Positions 54,531 through 61,222 of a stretch of 61,222 nucleotides of DNA are shown piece after piece (positions within the stretch are counted from its first letter, which is position 1; each line of letters opens with the position of its first letter). A model generated the notes under the pieces. The model worked only from the letters and a program-made list of their open reading frames with translations, was not told the DNA's origin and did no database searches. The stretch is from Peribacillus asahii (GTDB lineage Bacteria; Bacillota; Bacilli; Bacillales; DSM-1321), in the NCBI RefSeq assembly GCF_003570725.1, contig NZ_QWVS01000038.1:1-61222 (forward strand), written 5' to 3'. Made by a program: the position numbers and the translations under genes.

Positions 54531-56655
54531 ACGAGTCGAAAATATAATACAACTATTCATCTACGTATTCTCATTTTTTCTCCTTACAGAATGGATGCGT
54601 CCGGTCTCGGAACTGACGGATACAGGGAATATGAAAGTGTTTATTCTGTTTATCATTTTATCATTAGCTGTTCACTTCTTTTCTCTTCACTGGTTTGCTC
54701 GTTTTGTTGTGTTAATAGGATATATAGCCGTAATAGCATATATGTTATATGATGATGCACTGTTTTCGATAAGAGAACTTGGTGTCAATATAGCTTATGT
54801 ATGGAGTGGCGATTGGGTGCTTATGACCAATTCATTTCGGACCTTATTATTTTTTGCGCTGTTATGGCTTGTGACGTACTTGATTCATTATTGGATTTAT
54901 ATGAAGAGCAATCTGTTTTTCTTTTTTAGTATGACGATTATTCTTTTAGCAGTTTTGGATACTTTTACTATTTATGATGCAAGCACAGCTATCGTTAGAG
55001 TCGTTATAGCAGGGGTTATGATATTGGGAGTAATGAAGCTGGTTCATCTGTTTCCAGCGTTGTCGCTCCGCCTGTTAGGGAAATGGTCTATGTCGCTTAT
55101 TGTTATGGTAGCCTTTTTTGTATCAATGGGCCTTCTTTTGCCAAAGCCTGGTCCACAGTGGCCAGACCCTATTCCTTTTATTCAATCCTTTTCTGAGCAG
55201 GCAAAGGGAGAGGACAGTACAGCTTCCGTTAGTAAGGTTGGATATAGCGAGGATGATTCAAAACTCGGGGGTTCTATTGAGCCCGATTCGTCCGTTGTGT
55301 TTTATCATACAGCAACGCCGGATTATTATTGGAAGGTAGAAAGTAAGAATGTATATACCGGGAAAGGGTGGGTTTCATCGGTTGGAGAAGGAACGGCCTT
55401 TCCTGTAGCTAATGGCGATGAACTGACAGAGCTAGAGAATTATGAGGGGCCGGAGCAAGTAGCCGCAAAAGCACTCTCGGCATCGGTATCTATCATAGAG
55501 GACCAAGGACATATTCTTTATCCAGCAGGAAGTTATTTGAAAAACGTGAAGGCGGAGGGAGTCTCATTTTTTCTATATGAACCAAATCTAAAGAAACTAA
55601 CGCCTCAGACAGCGGATGGAACTTTACAAGATATAAGTGAGTATATAGTGAATTATGAGCAGTCTCGTTATGATTTGGCGCAATTGCGAAAAGTAACAGA
55701 GGCTGATGAAACGATGGATGTATTGATGGACTTATATACGCAGCTGCCTGACAGTGTTCCGAGTAGAGTGTATGATTTAGCAAGGGAACTGACAGAGAAT
55801 CAATTAAATTGGTACGATAAGGCCAAGGCTGTAGAAGATTATTTTGATCGATCGGAATTTGTTTATTCAAAGGAGGACATTCCTTATCCAGCGAAAGATC
55901 AAGATTATGTGGATCAGTTTTTATTTGAAACAAGGACTGGTTATTGTGATAACTATTCGACTTCAATGGTTGTTTTGCTGCGAGCAGCAGGTATTCCAGC
56001 TAGATGGGCAAAGGGGTACACGGAAGGAGAGCGAACGGTTAAAGAAGGGGAGGTTATTTATCAAGTAACGAATAATAATGCACATTCTTGGGTGGAAGTG
56101 TATTTCTCTGGAATTGGATGGATTTCTTTTGAACCAACGAAAGGATTTTCGAGTGAACCGGAATTTATTAATTCAGATAGGACAACTCATCGTGATATGG
56201 AACATGCTACTGTACGTGAAGATCAAGCCGAGACACCCCAGCAAGAAGAGAAGAATGCTATCAGTGAAAGAGGAACAAATGGGAAATTTGCCTCCATTAT
56301 GAAGCCATTTTGGATAAGCTTAGGGATTGTAGTGATCGTTGTACTTAGCTTATTTTTTACTCGTCGAAAATGGGTACCACGTTTACTGATTACTCGTTGT
56401 AAACGAAAGTCCATTTGTTTTTCTGAAGCGTATGAAGTGCTTGTTAAACAACTGCATCGTGCGGGATTAAAGCGTCTTAAGGGGCAAACATTTCGCGAAT
56501 ATGCTGCTTATGTTGATTCGGTCTATGATACAAATCTCATGACCGAACTAACACGTCGCTATGAATTAATTCTTTACAGAGGAGATGAAGAAGGAGAAGC
56601 GTGGAGGGAACTTCAAGAGAGCTGGGAAACCTTAATGAGAAAAACTAGCTCTTGA
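54520..56655 (+). CDS. Membrane-anchored transglutaminase-like protein (YebA type)
   Basis: This 711-aa protein has about six N-terminal membrane helices (to about 205), an extracellular transglutaminase-like domain with C476 in TRTGYCDNYSTSMVVLLRAAGIPARW, H522 in NNAHSWVEVYF and an acidic third residue in WISFEPTKGF (Glu where Asp is usual), one more helix at about 590-612, and a C-terminal DUF4129-like cytoplasmic tail. GGGGGAG lies 9 bases before the ATG. It completes the moxR-DUF58-transglutaminase operon. It may act as a protease or cross-linker at the cell surface; activity is not proven for the family. Confidence 0.9.
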   Translation: MMPKRVENIIQLFIYVFSFFLLTEWMRPVSELTDTGNMKVFILFIILSLAVHFFSLHWFARFVVLIGYIAVIAYMLYDDALFSIRELGVNIAYVWSGDWVLMTNSFRTLLFFALLWLVTYLIHYWIYMKSNLFFFFSMTIILLAVLDTFTIYDASTAIVRVVIAGVMILGVMKLVHLFPALSLRLLGKWSMSLIVMVAFFVSMGLLLPKPGPQWPDPIPFIQSFSEQAKGEDSTASVSKVGYSEDDSKLGGSIEPDSSVVFYHTATPDYYWKVESKNVYTGKGWVSSVGEGTAFPVANGDELTELENYEGPEQVAAKALSASVSIIEDQGHILYPAGSYLKNVKAEGVSFFLYEPNLKKLTPQTADGTLQDISEYIVNYEQSRYDLAQLRKVTEADETMDVLMDLYTQLPDSVPSRVYDLARELTENQLNWYDKAKAVEDYFDRSEFVYSKEDIPYPAKDQDYVDQFLFETRTGYCDNYSTSMVVLLRAAGIPARWAKGYTEGERTVKEGEVIYQVTNNNAHSWVEVYFSGIGWISFEPTKGFSSEPEFINSDRTTHRDMEHATVREDQAETPQQEEKNAISERGTNGKFASIMKPFWISLGIVVIVVLSLFFTRRKWVPRLLITRCKRKSICFSEAYEVLVKQLHRAGLKRLKGQTFREYAAYVDSVYDTNLMTELTRRYELILYRGDEEGEAWRELQESWETLMRKTSS

Positions 56656-56701
56656 CCTTGTTTTTATTATACTGATACAATGACCGTAAAACGTATAGAG
56701 C

Positions 56702-56808
56702 CCTTCATATATCCTCGATAATACGGATCGAAAGTATCTACCAAATCACCGGAAATGATTTGACTATGAAGGCGGATTTCAACGTGTAAACTAGAAATCT
56801 GCCTTTTT
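56702..56808 (+). promoter_or_regulatory. Guanine-class riboswitch before guaA
   Basis: P1 pairs CCTTCATA (56702-56709) with TATGAAGG (56765-56772). The core has CGATAATACGG, GTATCTACC and TTGACTATG; the specificity base is C (GACTA), predicting guanine. A terminator follows at once: AAGGCGGATTTC (56769-56780) with GAAATCTGCCTT (56794-56805) and T. Its 5' arm overlaps P1 by four bases, and no clear antiterminator was found by eye. Confidence 0.85.
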
Positions 56809-56927
56809 GTTATGATGAAGGCATATTTCTAGTTTTTTTTATGATAATATTTTCGTTATGGAAATAGTAAAAGTAATTACTTGATTCGAAAGACTCAAGT
56901 GAAAATACATTAGTTGAGGTGACGATA

Positions 56928-58478
56928 GTGCCGGGGAAAACAGAAATAAACCAAGAAATGATCGTAGTACTTGATTTCGGAAGTCAATATAACCAATTGA
57001 TTACACGTCGTATTCGTGAATTTGGTGTATATAGTGAATTACATCCACATACGATTACAGCAGAGGAAATCAAAAAGTTGAATCCAGCGGGAATTATCTT
57101 TTCAGGTGGACCAAACAGCGTCTATGATGAGTCAGCTTTCCGTTGCGATGAAGCGATTTTTGAATTAGGGTTACCGATTTTCGGAATTTGTTACGGGATG
57201 CAATTGATGACGCAATATTACGGCGGAAAAGTAGAGCCAGCACAGCATCGTGAATATGGAAAAGCGATTCTAAATGTTCAAAATGATTCTGCCTTATTTG
57301 CTAACTTACCGAAAGAGCAAACTGTCTGGATGAGCCATGGTGATTTAGTTGTTGAAACACCAGCAGGTTTCCAAGTAGATGCAACAAGTGCATCTTGTCC
57401 AATTTCCGCAATGAGCGATCGTGAGCGCAATTTATTTGCGGTGCAATTCCACCCAGAAGTGCGTCATTCAGAATATGGAAATGACCTTTTGAAAAACTTC
57501 GTATTTGAAGTGTGTGGATGTAAAGGTGATTGGTCTATGGAAAACTTTGTTGAAGTGGAAATAGAGAAAATCCGTCAAATCGTTGGTGACAAAAAGGTTT
57601 TATGTGCATTGAGCGGAGGCGTAGATTCTTCTGTTGTAGCTGTGTTAATCCATAAAGCGATTGGCGACCAACTAACATGTATTTTTGTTGACAATGGTCT
57701 ACTGCGCAAAGGAGAAGCGGAAGGTGTAATGAAAACCTTTAGTGAAGGCTTCCATATGAATGTCATTAAAGTAGATGCAGCTGATCGTTTCTTAGACAAG
57801 CTAGCAGGCGTTTCAGACCCAGAGAAAAAACGTAAAATTATCGGTAATGAGTTTATTTATGTGTTCGATGATGAAGCAACGAAATTAGAAGGTATTGATT
57901 TCTTAGCTCAAGGTACACTATATACTGATATTATTGAAAGCGGAACAGCAACTGCTCAAACGATTAAATCACATCATAATGTTGGCGGGCTTCCTGAGGA
58001 CATGCAGTTTACGTTAATTGAGCCGCTTAATACATTGTTTAAAGATGAAGTGCGTGCTCTTGGAACAGAGCTAGGTATTCCGGATGAGATTGTATGGCGT
58101 CAACCATTCCCAGGTCCAGGATTAGGGATTCGTGTGTTAGGTGAAATTACAGAGGACAAATTGGAGATTGTTCGCGAGTCTGATTTTATTTTACGTGACG
58201 AAATTAAAAAAGCAGGCTTAGACCGTGATATTTGGCAATACTTCACAGTGCTTCCGAACATCCGCAGTGTAGGTGTTATGGGCGATGGTCGTACGTATGA
58301 CTATACAATCGGTATTCGTGCAGTAACGTCTATCGATGGAATGACATCTGACTGGGCACGTATTCCGTGGGAGGTACTTGAAACGATTTCAACACGTATT
58401 GTTAACGAAGTATCTCATGTAAACCGCGTGGTGTATGATATTACGAGCAAGCCGCCAGCAACAATTGAGTGGGAGTAG
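56928..58478 (+). CDS. guaA: GMP synthase (glutamine-hydrolysing)
   Basis: This 516-aa enzyme converts XMP to GMP using glutamine and ATP. The N-terminal amidotransferase domain has the nucleophile C88 in [10 protein letters not shown] and the FHPEV histidine/glutamate. The ATP-PPase domain has SGGVDSSV, and the C-terminal dimerisation end is [18 protein letters not shown] choose the GTG at 56928, five bases after GAGGTGA; the ORF also contains a GTG at 56919 inside that site. A guanine riboswitch lies upstream. The last codons are duplicated at 59144-59181. Confidence 0.97.
   Translation: MPGKTEINQEMIVVLDFGSQYNQLITRRIREFGVYSELHPHTITAEEIKKLNPAGIIFSGGPNSVYDESAFRCDEAIFELGLPIFGICYGMQLMTQYYGGKVEPAQHREYGKAILNVQNDSALFANLPKEQTVWMSHGDLVVETPAGFQVDATSASCPISAMSDRERNLFAVQFHPEVRHSEYGNDLLKNFVFEVCGCKGDWSMENFVEVEIEKIRQIVGDKKVLCALSGGVDSSVVAVLIHKAIGDQLTCIFVDNGLLRKGEAEGVMKTFSEGFHMNVIKVDAADRFLDKLAGVSDPEKKRKIIGNEFIYVFDDEATKLEGIDFLAQGTLYTDIIESGTATAQTIKSHHNVGGLPEDMQFTLIEPLNTLFKDEVRALGTELGIPDEIVWRQPFPGPGLGIRVLGEITEDKLEIVRESDFILRDEIKKAGLDRDIWQYFTVLPNIRSVGVMGDGRTYDYTIGIRAVTSIDGMTSDWARIPWEVLETISTRIVNEVSHVNRVVYDITSKPPATIEWE
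58437..58474 (+). repeat. guaA 3'-end direct repeat, copy 1
   Basis: These 38 bases encode [12 protein letters not shown] at the end of GuaA and recur with four substitutions at 59144-59181. Three of the four changes keep the encoded residue. The pair resembles attL/attR of an insertion at the guaA 3' end. Confidence 0.75.
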
Positions 58479-58593
58479 GACTTGCGAATAATATAATGGA
58501 AATAGGTTATAAACGCAGTCGTACTAATGTCTAAGTTGAATTGTTAAGTACTAATATTGTGATTAACGTACAACGATTTATATTTCAAAAATT

Positions 58594-58643
58594 AAACTCC
58601 CTTCTAGTTGTTTATAACAAATAACTAGAGGGGGAGTTTTTAT
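58594..58643 (+). terminator. guaA terminator
   Basis: AAACTCCC-TT-CTAGTT (58594-58609) pairs with AACTAG-AG-GGGGAGTTT (58623-58639), followed by T. It lies 116 bases after guaA. Confidence 0.85.
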
Positions 58644-58644
58644 T

Positions 58645-58713
58645 TTGGACAAAATTAATGATTTGATGGATGATTTTAAAATGAATCAGCAAATTCAAGA
58701 TCGTAAAGAGTAA
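58645..58713 (+). CDS. Possible 22-aa peptide
   Basis: A TTG at 58645, eight bases after GGGGGAG, opens a 22-codon frame (MDKINDLMDDFKMNQQIQDRKE). The ribosome site lies in the right arm of the guaA terminator, so an mRNA from guaA would have to read through. It may be a fragment rather than a gene. Confidence 0.25.
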   Translation: MDKINDLMDDFKMNQQIQDRKE

Positions 58714-58880
58714 GTATAATGAATTACGATTTGGCTATGAATTATTTTACTAAGTTTTTAATGTTTTTACGGATATATGCAAGGTTAGCGGTACACTAAT
58801 AAGGTTTACTTCAGTAAAATAAGGGACATTATATTTGTTGAATAGATTCTTTTTAAGGACAAGAAAAGTAGGTGAGTAAA

Positions 58881-59030
58881 GTGGGGAAATATCAATTGGA
58901 TACCAAAGGTAAGGTAGCTGTGGCAAAGTATCATGAAAAACACAAGCCTGCCAAATTTGATAAAAAGCAGCAAATTGAAAAAATACGTGCGGAGTATTTG
59001 AAAAAGAAGCAAGAACAAACAGATAAATAA
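58881..59030 (+). CDS. Small lysine-rich protein, 49 aa
   Basis: From a GTG at 58881, with AGGTGA 7 bases upstream, 49 codons read MGKYQLDTKGKVAVAKYHEK, then HKPAKFDKKQQIEKIRAEYLKKKQEQTDK. The protein is strongly basic and largely helical. No family is assigned with certainty. It lies between the two copies of the guaA 3' end and is probably cargo of that small insertion. The rest of 58714-58880 shows no gene. Confidence 0.6.
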   Translation: MGKYQLDTKGKVAVAKYHEKHKPAKFDKKQQIEKIRAEYLKKKQEQTDK

Positions 59031-59143
59031 TATGAACGAAAACATACAAGGGATTCACCTGCTACAATGGAGTAAAAGAATTACATGAATTGAACGGATT
59101 TTTTCTATCTTGATAAAGGGTGTAAAATACTTATGTACCAATG

Positions 59144-59181
59144 GATATTACGAGTAAGCCACCGGCAATAATTGAGTGGGA
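59144..59181 (+). repeat. guaA 3'-end direct repeat, copy 2
   Basis: It matches 58437-58474 at 34 of 38 positions and still reads [12 protein letters not shown] in frame after an ATG at 59141. It is a remnant of a guaA end, 0.7 kb downstream of the real one. From 59182 to 59352 nothing is recognised. Confidence 0.75.
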
Positions 59182-59352
59182 TAATAGGGCTAATTCCTTA
59201 TATATTCCGTATATTATTCTTGTTTGAAGAGGGAAAATAATCTAATCACGAACGATAGAAGATTTAATTGTCTGAATATTCGGCTTGGGTGTTGACGTGT
59301 GTATTAGGAATTGTTACACTATACCTATATTTATTAAATTAAAATAATGTTT

Positions 59353-59508
59353 CGTCGTATAATATCGGAAATATGGTCCGAAAGTTTCTACCAAGCTGCC
59401 GTGAACAGCTTGACTACGATGTAAAAGAATTTAGGTATAGATGTAGCATTTGTAAAGCCCTCTTTTACATGTAGTCAAGCTCCGTTCGGTAGAGAACGGA
59501 GTTTTTTT
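59353..59508 (+). promoter_or_regulatory. Guanine-class riboswitch before pbuG
   Basis: P1 pairs CGTCGTA (59353-59359) with TACGATG (59415-59421). The core has TATAATAT, ATATGG, GTTTCTACC and CTTGACTACG with C at the specificity position. The terminator is CTCCGTTC/GAACGGAG (59480-59501) plus seven T. GTAGTCAAGCT (59471-59481) is exactly complementary to aptamer bases 59407-59417 and forms the antiterminator. This gives an OFF switch for guanine or hypoxanthine. Confidence 0.93.
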
Positions 59509-59538
59509 CGTATATGACGTTGCGGAGGAGACTAGGGA

Positions 59539-60840
59539 ATGAAGAAATACTTTCAGTTTGAAGAACTAGGTACGAATTATCGCCGTGAAATTATCGGCGG
59601 AATTACGACGTTCTTAGCTATGGCATATATTTTGGCTGTTAACCCTAATATATTAGGAATGGCTAACATGGATAAAGGGGCGGTATTTACGGCAACCGCT
59701 TTAGCAGCTGCAATCGGTTCCATACTGATGGGATTAATTGCAAGATTCCCAATTGCACTTGCGCCAGGAATGGGGCTAAATGCATTCTTTACATTCGGTG
59801 TTGTATTGGGGATGAAAATTCCTTGGGAAACGGCTTTAACAGGGGTATTCATTTCTGGGGTTGTTTTCGTTCTTTTATCAGTATCAGGTATTCGTGAAAA
59901 AATCATTAACGCAATTCCAGCAGAATTAAAACATGCAGTTGGGGCTGGTATTGGTTTATTTATTGCATTTGTAGGATTTCAAGGTTCAGGAATTATTGTA
60001 GATAATCCAGATACATTGCTTGGATTGGGAGAGTTAACAGGTAATACGTTACTAGCTATATTTGGTATTGTTATTACTGTTATTTTATTAACAAAAGGAA
60101 TTAAGAGCGGTATTTTCTTTGGGATGGTTATTACAGCAGTTGTCGGCGGAATCTTTGGTTTGGTTTCTACTCCTGAAGCGGTTGTAGGTGCTGCTCCGAG
60201 TCTTGCTCCAATTTTTGGGGCGGCGTTTGAAGCCTTTACTGATGTGAGCAGCTTGTTTACAGTAGATATACTAGTCGTGATTTTAACATTCTTATTCGTT
60301 TCATTCTTTGATACAGCTGGTACATTAGTAGCTGTTGCTCAACAAGCGGGACTTATGAAAAATAACGTACTTCCAGGCGCGGGTAAAGGGTTACTTGCAG
60401 ATTCACTTGCTATCGTATCAGGTTCAATTCTTGGTACGTCTACAACAACGTCTTATGTTGAATCAACTTCTGGTGTTGCGGCAGGTGCTCGTACTGGTTT
60501 TGCAGCAATTGTAACAGGTATCTGTTTTATTTTAGCTTTATTCTTTGCTCCGTTATTAGCGGTTGTTACATCAGCTGTAACAGCTCCAGCGTTGATTATT
60601 GTTGGGGTACTGATGGTTGCATCACTTCGCTTAATTAAATGGGATCAATTTGAAGTAGCTGTTCCAGCATTCTTCACAGTTATTATGATGCCGTTAACCT
60701 ATTCGATTGCTACTGGAATTGCTTGTGGTTTTGTATTTTACCCAATCACAATGATAATGAAAGGGAAAGCGAAAGAAGTACACCCAATTATGTATGGACT
60801 ATTTGTAGTCTTTGTTCTATATTTCATTTTCTTGAAATAA
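59539..60840 (+). CDS. pbuG: Guanine/hypoxanthine permease PbuG
   Basis: This 433-aa membrane protein of the AzgA-like purine permease family imports guanine and hypoxanthine. Diagnostic stretches are REIIGGITTFLAMAYILAVNP (about 16-36), APGMGLNAFFTFGVVLG (about 75-91), FLFVSFFDTAGTLVAVAQQAG and SILGTSTTTSYVESTSGVAAGARTG. Control by a guanine riboswitch upstream confirms the substrate class. GGAGGAG precedes the ATG. It lies after guaA as in B. subtilis. Confidence 0.96.
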   Translation: MKKYFQFEELGTNYRREIIGGITTFLAMAYILAVNPNILGMANMDKGAVFTATALAAAIGSILMGLIARFPIALAPGMGLNAFFTFGVVLGMKIPWETALTGVFISGVVFVLLSVSGIREKIINAIPAELKHAVGAGIGLFIAFVGFQGSGIIVDNPDTLLGLGELTGNTLLAIFGIVITVILLTKGIKSGIFFGMVITAVVGGIFGLVSTPEAVVGAAPSLAPIFGAAFEAFTDVSSLFTVDILVVILTFLFVSFFDTAGTLVAVAQQAGLMKNNVLPGAGKGLLADSLAIVSGSILGTSTTTSYVESTSGVAAGARTGFAAIVTGICFILALFFAPLLAVVTSAVTAPALIIVGVLMVASLRLIKWDQFEVAVPAFFTVIMMPLTYSIATGIACGFVFYPITMIMKGKAKEVHPIMYGLFVVFVLYFIFLK

Positions 60841-60983
60841 TACGAAAAGAAAAACGTTTTTAAAAGGAAATTGGATGGAGAAACGCAAGGAAGTTGCGAG
60901 TTGTCTCTATTCAATTCTCTTTTTTATTGTAGGTAACATAATGTTTTGAAAATGAAAATGGATAGATTTTTTTGAAATTTCGA

Positions 60984-61012
60984 TTGACGGGATAAAAATA
61001 AAATGTTATCTT
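60984..61012 (+). promoter_or_regulatory. rRNA operon promoter P1
   Basis: TTGACG (60984-60989), 17-base spacer, TATCTT (61007-61012). It is the first of two tandem strong promoters in the gap after pbuG. The 140 bases between pbuG and this promoter show nothing else. Confidence 0.7.
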
Positions 61013-61064
61013 ATTAAAACAGCGTTTACGAGATAATGTTTAAGAAAAATACTTCTAAAAAGTG

Positions 61065-61093
61065 TTGACTTAATTCGAAGTGAATGTTATATT
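61065..61093 (+). promoter_or_regulatory. rRNA operon promoter P2
   Basis: TTGACT (61065-61070), 17-base spacer, TATATT (61088-61093), about 80 bases after P1. Tandem promoters with this spacing are typical of Bacillus rrn operons. Confidence 0.8.
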
Positions 61094-61124
61094 TGAAAAG
61101 TCGCTTCTGCAAGGTAGCGGAAAT

Positions 61125-61137
61125 TGCTCTTTGAAAA
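61125..61137 (+). promoter_or_regulatory. boxA antitermination element in the rrn leader
   Basis: TGCTCTTTGAAAA matches the conserved rRNA boxA bound by the Nus factors. The leader continues to the window end, so the 16S gene should begin just beyond 61222. Confidence 0.85.
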
Positions 61138-61222
61138 CTGAACAAAACAAAGCGCCAACGTTATTTTTTTAAGTGAGCACACACGATAAAAAAGTGCAAT
61201 ATGAGCAAGTCAAATTCTATCG

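Overview
The window is about 61 kb of low-GC Gram-positive chromosome from an endospore-forming Bacillaceae (Bacillus sensu lato). The backbone gene order tsaE-tsaB-rimI-tsaD, ABC-F, rex, groES-groEL and, much later, moxR/DUF58/transglutaminase-guaA-pbuG matches the Bacillus ydi/yea/yeb region. CIRCE, guanine riboswitches, GerA-type germination genes, Spx and TTG/GTG starts with strong Shine-Dalgarno sites fit the same group. The species cannot be fixed from the sequence. The window opens in the last bases of a 5S rRNA gene and closes in the promoter/boxA leader of another rRNA operon in the same orientation, so it is an inter-rrn segment.

Region 1 (1-9850) is core: initiator tRNA, the t6A tRNA modification genes, a ribosome-associated ABC-F ATPase, the NADH sensor Rex, a CPBP membrane protease pair (ydiL-ydiK type) and the CIRCE-controlled chaperonin operon.

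Region 2 (9850-32650) is accessory DNA stacked behind groEL. The last bases of groEL recur downstream: exactly at 26367-26385, over 17 bp at 28887-28903 and degenerately at 32632-32645. This divides the stretch into three successive insertions at the groEL 3' end. The first (about 16.5 kb) has a decayed tyrosine integrase beside groEL and a redox-stress cargo: aldo/keto reductase, SDR, two DJ-1/PfpI proteins, thioredoxin, a full-length Spx paralog, a 44-aa small protein, an Rrf2-family (SaiR-like) regulator, an IDEAL-domain protein and OsmC. It also carries mnmA next to a broken cysteine desulfurase, an IS110 fragment and a gerA-C-B germinant receptor operon with a decayed second gerC. Six copies of a 7-9-7 inverted repeat (ACTGTAA-N9-TTACAGT) sit at the control regions of trx, spx, the Rrf2 gene and the IDEAL gene and look like one shared operator. 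The second segment has a guanine-type riboswitch ahead of an HAAAP amino-acid permease. The third has a Pho-boxed phoD-tatA-tatC secretion module and a deleted remnant of the same permease.

Region 3 (32950-52070) is metabolic: a gluconate cluster (6-phosphogluconate dehydrogenase, permease, kinase), an acyl-CoA catabolic operon (two acyl-CoA dehydrogenases, enoyl-CoA hydratase, class III CoA-transferase, IclR regulator), a divergent TetR/DHA2 efflux pair, a von Willebrand factor A lipoprotein, and an AcoR-like activator divergent from an aldehyde dehydrogenase. That dehydrogenase has a textbook sigma-54 promoter and three upstream activator sites.

Region 4 (52420-61222) returns to backbone: moxR, DUF58, transglutaminase, guaA and pbuG, both purine genes behind their own guanine-class riboswitches, then tandem rRNA promoters. 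The guaA 3' end is also duplicated (58437-58474 and 59144-59181), bracketing a small island with a 49-aa gene, so both groEL and guaA ends appear to have served as insertion sites.
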